Assembly (NCBI GenBank): GCA_036939355.1
Contig: JALLAP010000766.1
Coordinates: 1-11,054, forward strand
Source of the DNA: Thalassiosira profunda
Lineage: Eukaryota; Bacillariophyta; Thalassiosirophyceae; Thalassiosirales; Thalassiosiraceae
Length of the DNA: 11,054 nucleotides
Reading direction: 5' to 3'
This document shows, piece after piece, positions 7,650 through 11,054 of this stretch. The position numbers and the translations under genes were made by a program. Below the pieces are notes generated by a model, which had not been told where the DNA came from, did not search any database, and was given only the letters and a program-made list of their open reading frames with translations. Position 1 is the stretch's first letter; each line of letters starts with the position of its first letter.

Positions 7650-7977
7650 AGCAGGGTGGTGGTGCCGCGCCGCTGGATAGGAGAGCCGCGCGTGTGCTTC
7701 GAATCGAAAGTTGTGGAAAGGTGAAAGGTGAGCGCTACTACCTTAATGTACGTACGTTACGTAGATAACTCACGACTGAGTCCACATCCACAGGTCCACA
7801 GTCGAGGTTCTTTTTTGGGCCGTTTTCTTTCAGCCGTTTCTTTTGCCTTGCCCTCGCGTGCCTTCATTCGTCACATCTCCTCGCCGTACCCTGCACAAAA
7901 GACGGCCAACCGGAACCCCGCGTCCGCGTGCCTTCAGTCAGTCGGTCGCCTCCTTTGCACGTCCCCATTCCAAGACG
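7650..7977 (+). promoter_or_regulatory. Promoter/5' UTR region of RIB43A copy 2
   Basis: This stretch has no gene. Its left part (7650-7730) matches the copy 1 region beside PSMA7, but PSMA7 itself is not duplicated, so this promoter has no divergent partner. Shared with copy 1 are the 17-nt block at 7830-7846 and the last ~50 bp before the ATG. Copy 2 lacks the ~80-bp inverted-repeat segment and has an ACGT-rich cluster at 7749-7763. It also contains a loose internal repeat: GCGTGCCTTCA near 7856 and again near 7926. Confidence 0.55.
7749..7763. promoter_or_regulatory. ACGT-core cluster (possible bZIP sites)
   Basis: TACGTACGTTACGTA contains three ACGT cores and two palindromic TACGTA hexamers within 15 bp. 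ACGT cores are the classic binding element of plant and algal bZIP factors. I did not find a comparable cluster in the copy 1 promoter. Function is inferred only from the motif. Confidence 0.3.
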
Positions 7978-9159
7978 ATGGTGTTGCTTCAGGTGAGCAC
8001 GCACATTGCTTTCCCGGGCCCTCGCCAATACAGTAACTCTCTCTAACAAACACATCCTCTTGTGCACACTTCACAGGAAGCGGCGCTCAATCATGAGCAG
8101 GCTAGGCTCCACGCCCTCCGCCAGCGAGACGCGGAACGCGCCCAGCGGTTCATGAACGCGAAGAGCCGAAGCATTGGCATCGACAAGGGTGCCCTCGATC
8201 GGCAGATCGAGGAAAAAGAGCAGCTTCGGCGGGCCGAAGAGGCAGAGAAGCGAGCCGACGCCGAGAATCTCAAGGCGCTGGTGCGGTGCCTCGACAACTG
8301 CGAAGCTGCCGCCCAGGAGGAAAAGCGACGATCGCTTGCCGAGGTCAAGAGGACGCTCGACGAGCAACGAAAGTTGCCTCGGAACAATGCCCTCAAGGAC
8401 GGACAAGTCGACCTGGAGGGCTGCGGCCCGGCCTCGCTGCAGCGCTTCTCGGGCGAGGATCACGCCCACGAGGCGCGGAAGAAGGCCCAACAAGAACAGG
8501 TCAAGTTGTGGGCCGCCGAATACGTGGTAGAAAAGAAGCGAACGCTCGATGCCGAGCGGAGGCAAGAGGAAGAGTACGCCCACTATGTGTTGGAGCAGGA
8601 TCGCATTCGCTCCGAAATGGAAGAGGCGTCCCAGCGGCAGAGGAATGAAGAGGCGAGGCGTCGCCAGCTAGAGAACCTCGAGAATGCAAGGCAGGCACGT
8701 CTGCTCAACGAGCAGGAGCTGGCCGCCGAGAACGAGGCCCAGAGACTCCAGAGCCATTTCTTGCAAACGTGCCCGCTGCTCACCGAGGACACCAAGTTGG
8801 CGACGAACGCCAACGCTGAGCATCGGTACCGACCCGACCACTTCAAGGGATTTCAGAGAGATCAAGTGAGAAAGGTCTACCAAGAGAACGACGCCGTCTT
8901 GAAGGAAAAACGGGAAGTGTGCGATCGCGAGGCAAACGAGGAAGCGGAGTGGGCGCAGTACCACGCGAGCATGTTGGATAAGATGAGAGATGCCGAAGAG
9001 GCGAGGCAGAGGATGATCGACGAGGAGAACCGCGTCCAAAGGGAAATCCTGGCGAAACAAAAGGCCGATCTGGAGAGCCGAAGGGAAAAGATGGAGGCGG
9101 AACGTCTGCCTGAAATTGGATCCGAGTTCTTCCAGAGGTTCGGAACATCTTGCAGATAG
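7978..9159 (+). CDS. RIB43A: RIB43A-like protein, copy 2, two exons
   Basis: This is the second paralogue of the ciliary doublet-microtubule protein. Exon 1 is 7978-7992 (MVLLQ) and exon 2 is 8077-9159, giving 365 residues with no length change against copy 1. The RFMNAKSRSIGID signature and Glu/Arg/Gln-rich coiled coil are intact. Differences from copy 1 cluster just after the splice junction (EAALNH versus EHRANQ) and in the C-terminal third, including several Gln-to-Glu changes. The start has A at -3 and G at +4. Exon 2 has no in-frame ATG before residue 31, which supports the spliced start. The stop is 93 bp from that of convergent MATE copy 2. Intact frames in both copies suggest both are expressed. 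Confidence 0.92.
7993..8076 (+). other. RIB43A-2 intron (84 nt, GT-AG)
   Basis: The donor is CTTCAG|GTGAGC, identical to copy 1 over more than 20 nt, and the acceptor is CTTCACAG|GAA, phase 0. A CTAAC element at 8043-8047 again supplies an in-frame TAA (8044-8046) if the intron is retained. The middle of the intron has diverged from copy 1 by substitutions and small indels. Confidence 0.88.
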
Positions 9160-9252
9160 TGAGGATTGAGGAAAGTGGTGTAGAAGCAGTCTTACCCAAC
9201 GTCGTACATACCATAGCTCTATTCGCTAATACCTAGCTTACAACTTGTGCAT
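9160..9252. other. 93-bp convergent gap between RIB43A-2 and MATE-2
   Basis: This short spacer is weakly similar to the 52-bp gap of copy 1 (CTTAGCT/CCTAGCTT-like pieces) but has diverged and differs in length. No AATAAA is seen on either strand and there is no gene. Confidence 0.65.
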
Positions 9253-10995
9253 TTAGCTCGAGCTGAAAGACACGACCCTATCAGACTGTTTCGTCTTCTT
9301 GGAAGAGGCCGTCCTCTTCCAGACGCGGGCGCCGAATTGAGTGATACGAATCATCTGGAATACCAGGATGCCGTGCCAGACGCCCAAAAAGTCCCGGCAC
9401 ACGAATGTCAGCTGGCTCAGCAAGACGAGCAGTGACAACCCGTACGTTCCCACAAGGTATTTTGCATCGTTTGCAGCAATGATGGACCCTTCGAGCGCCA
9501 TTGTCAGCGGATGCAGGAGCAAAGCAAGGCCCATGAATGGCGAAACGTGAGACATTAACGACACCAGCGACGTGTCCGTGGTGAAGGTCCCACCCGATGT
9601 GTGAGCAATTGTCCGCCCTGCTATGCAATTGATGACTCCCGCAATTGTCGATATCAGGAGTATTCGCTTCAACAGCGTACGCGCATTGTTGTCGTCGCCG
9701 TCGTTCCTTTTCGAGACGTCTGCTGAGGCAGGCGTGTCCTCCGCATCATTCTCCTGCAGACTCTTTTGGTAGAAGAGGCCGGGCAAAAACGTTTGCGCCG
9801 ATTGACTCAATGCATCTCCGACCGTGGCAAAGAAAAAGAAGATCCGCATCAACACGTTGTGGCACGCCAAACTGACCATCCCAAAGGTACCCGCCCGAAC
9901 TGTCATGGCGGAATACCCAAATATTTTCCCGACCATCACAAAAAACAGCGGTCCCGACAGCTTCAGTAGCGAGATCAGAGATGCTCGATCGGGCAGTGAT
10001 ATGAACGGCGTGTCTGCTGGGTCTGGAGCTGCATTTGGTGGTTGTTGCGTTTCACCCTCATTTCTCTCCTCTGCTGCTGGTCTCTTTCTGTAGGCGCTCT
10101 TCCAACCGCGCACCATCTTCCACACTGTTCTCACGAGTATTGAATTGGCCGCGACACTCGCCATTGAGGTTGCGAGAGCAGCCCCGTGTACCCCATATCC
10201 CAACTTTGCGACAAGTATATAGTCCCCGACGATGTTCACCACGCTGGCCACCAGCACAGCGAGCGCCGGCGTCTTCGTGTCTTGCGCACAAAGCAGCGCT
10301 GCCTGTGACGTCAAACCCATGACTGCAAGAGGCGATACTGCCGCGCGTATCCGCGAATAACCCAACGCCGCGTGAAGAACCTCGGGCGTCAGATCCACTG
10401 TTTTCATTGCGCCTCTCGCAGCTTCCACCGATACCGTGGCACCGGCCGGGCCGAGAATGGAAGCAAGCAACCTGGCACCTTGAAAGTTGATGAGCAGCAA
10501 TAAGATCGTCCCCACAACGAGGCTCACCCCCATCACGTGAGATAGCGTTTGTATTTGCTCTTCCACACTGTCCTTTGCAAATGCCCTAGCTAGTTTGTTC
10601 GTGGTGGCCATCGAAATGAACATTGTCAGATAAATCGAAGAATCGCACAGCATAGTTGCCGGCCCCAGCGCCGCCAATTGAATAACTGAGGATAGGTTGG
10701 GACTGCTCCCCGTGCCAGAGATTGCTTTGCCCGCATACCGACCCACAGCCGCCGAGTCCACAAGGCTGAGGAGAGGTTCCGACACCCAGATGAGGAAGGT
10801 TGTGGCCACGAAGAACAGCACTCTTCGATAGGAGGGGAGGCCCACGAAAGGGGTTGCATTTTCTGATGATGTGGACGTTGAGGATTGAAGTTGCAACTGT
10901 TGTTTGTTGGGTTCGTCCGATTCCAGGCTCGCGGCAATTTGGGAGTGCAGCGTTATCGTCTGATATCGGTGAAGGCGCACATCGTTCCTGTGCAT
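9253..10995 (-). CDS. MATE family multidrug/metabolite efflux transporter (EDS5/DTX-like), copy 2
   Basis: MATE proteins are 12-helix membrane antiporters that export organic compounds using H+ or Na+ gradients. From ATG 10995 the frame gives 580 residues. Residues 1-55 are hydrophilic and Ser/Gln-rich, and membrane segments begin near 58. Motifs include EPLLSLVDSAAVG (73-85), IQLAALGPATMLCD (105-118) and LEGSIIAANDAKYL (501-514). A charged loop at about 295-345 separates the two halves, and a second acidic loop (411-440) is rich in Asp and Asn. The pattern resembles the plastid-associated EDS5/DTX group of plants and algae. Substrate and location cannot be read from the sequence. The frame stays open to the window end, so the true start, a transit peptide or a 5' exon could lie beyond it. 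This is the only copy with the N-terminal half intact. Confidence 0.9.
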   Translation of the reverse strand: MHRNDVRLHRYQTITLHSQIAASLESDEPNKQQLQLQSSTSTSSENATPFVGLPSYRRVLFFVATTFLIWVSEPLLSLVDSAAVGRYAGKAISGTGSSPNLSSVIQLAALGPATMLCDSSIYLTMFISMATTNKLARAFAKDSVEEQIQTLSHVMGVSLVVGTILLLLINFQGARLLASILGPAGATVSVEAARGAMKTVDLTPEVLHAALGYSRIRAAVSPLAVMGLTSQAALLCAQDTKTPALAVLVASVVNIVGDYILVAKLGYGVHGAALATSMASVAANSILVRTVWKMVRGWKSAYRKRPAAEERNEGETQQPPNAAPDPADTPFISLPDRASLISLLKLSGPLFFVMVGKIFGYSAMTVRAGTFGMVSLACHNVLMRIFFFFATVGDALSQSAQTFLPGLFYQKSLQENDAEDTPASADVSKRNDGDDNNARTLLKRILLISTIAGVINCIAGRTIAHTSGGTFTTDTSLVSLMSHVSPFMGLALLLHPLTMALEGSIIAANDAKYLVGTYGLSLLVLLSQLTFVCRDFLGVWHGILVFQMIRITQFGARVWKRTASSKKTKQSDRVVSFSSS

Positions 10996-11054
10996 GTATT
11001 CTTCAGGGGCACCGATCCCTGCCCGATATCCACATGCACCTACGTGACATTTGG

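Larger units (their letters stand above)
7639..10548. repeat. Tandem duplication unit, copy 2
   Basis: This block repeats the unit at 4691-7617 in the same orientation, with start codons of the two RIB43A genes 2,893 bp apart and aligned MATE positions 2,931 bp apart. It contains a rearranged promoter, RIB43A copy 2 and the 3' part of MATE copy 2. To the right, MATE copy 2 continues with the N-terminal region that copy 1 lacks. Confidence 0.9.

Noticed and set aside
8062..9159. Unspliced start of RIB43A copy 2 at a GTG inside the intron
   Set aside because: GTG starts are not expected for a eukaryotic nuclear gene, and copy 1 has no counterpart start there. The conserved MVLLQ exon with matching splice sites explains both copies.
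1..11054. Search for CRISPR arrays, tRNA/rRNA genes, transposase or reverse transcriptase genes, and phage genes
   Set aside because: None was seen. All sizeable coding regions are ordinary eukaryotic nuclear genes, and the only large repeat is the tandem duplication.

Overview
The window is nuclear DNA from a eukaryote, most likely a flagellated microbial alga or protist with a compact genome. The evidence is four families typical of eukaryotes: a HECT ubiquitin ligase, a 20S proteasome alpha subunit, RIB43A (a ciliary doublet-microtubule protein) and a plant/algal-type MATE transporter. Short GT-AG introns of 81-112 nt carry CTAAC/CTAAT-like branch points, and intergenic gaps are tiny. RIB43A implies a flagellum at some life stage. 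The MATE protein resembles the EDS5/DTX-type group found in plants and algae, which suggests a photosynthetic lineage such as a stramenopile. That placement is inference and I do not name a species.

Layout, left to right. (1) 3-3608 (+): C-terminal 1,176+ residues of a UBE3B/UBE3C-type HECT E3 ligase, open at the left edge. (2) 3805-4657 (-): complete two-exon proteasome alpha-4 gene (PSMA7 orthologue), convergent with the HECT gene. (3) 4658-5084: a 427-bp divergent promoter region between PSMA7 and the first RIB43A gene. (4) 5085-6263 (+): RIB43A copy 1, with a 5-codon first exon. (5) 6316-7617 (-): MATE copy 1, missing its N-terminal ~149 residues. It stops at a junction made of an undetermined base (N) and a long poly-G run. 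(6) 7978-9159 (+): RIB43A copy 2 with the same exon structure. (7) 9253-10995 (-): MATE copy 2, with all expected core regions; its extreme 5' end is uncertain and may lie beyond the window.

The main structural event is a head-to-tail duplication of a ~2.9-kb block (RIB43A promoter, RIB43A, and the 3' three-quarters of the convergent MATE gene). The gene order, truncation and junction fit one tandem duplication whose right breakpoint fell inside MATE and whose left breakpoint fell in the G-rich DNA just upstream of PSMA7. However, the truncated MATE copy still has an open frame and differs from the full copy mostly at silent sites. That does not fit a gene broken at the time of duplication, so the poly-G/N junction may be a later deletion or an assembly error.

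The genes are not one pathway. The HECT ligase and PSMA7 both belong to ubiquitin-proteasome degradation, while RIB43A and MATE are unrelated neighbours. I do not see a novel multi-gene system. The noteworthy points are the duplication, its odd junction, divergence of the RIB43A paralogues, and the altered promoter of copy 2.
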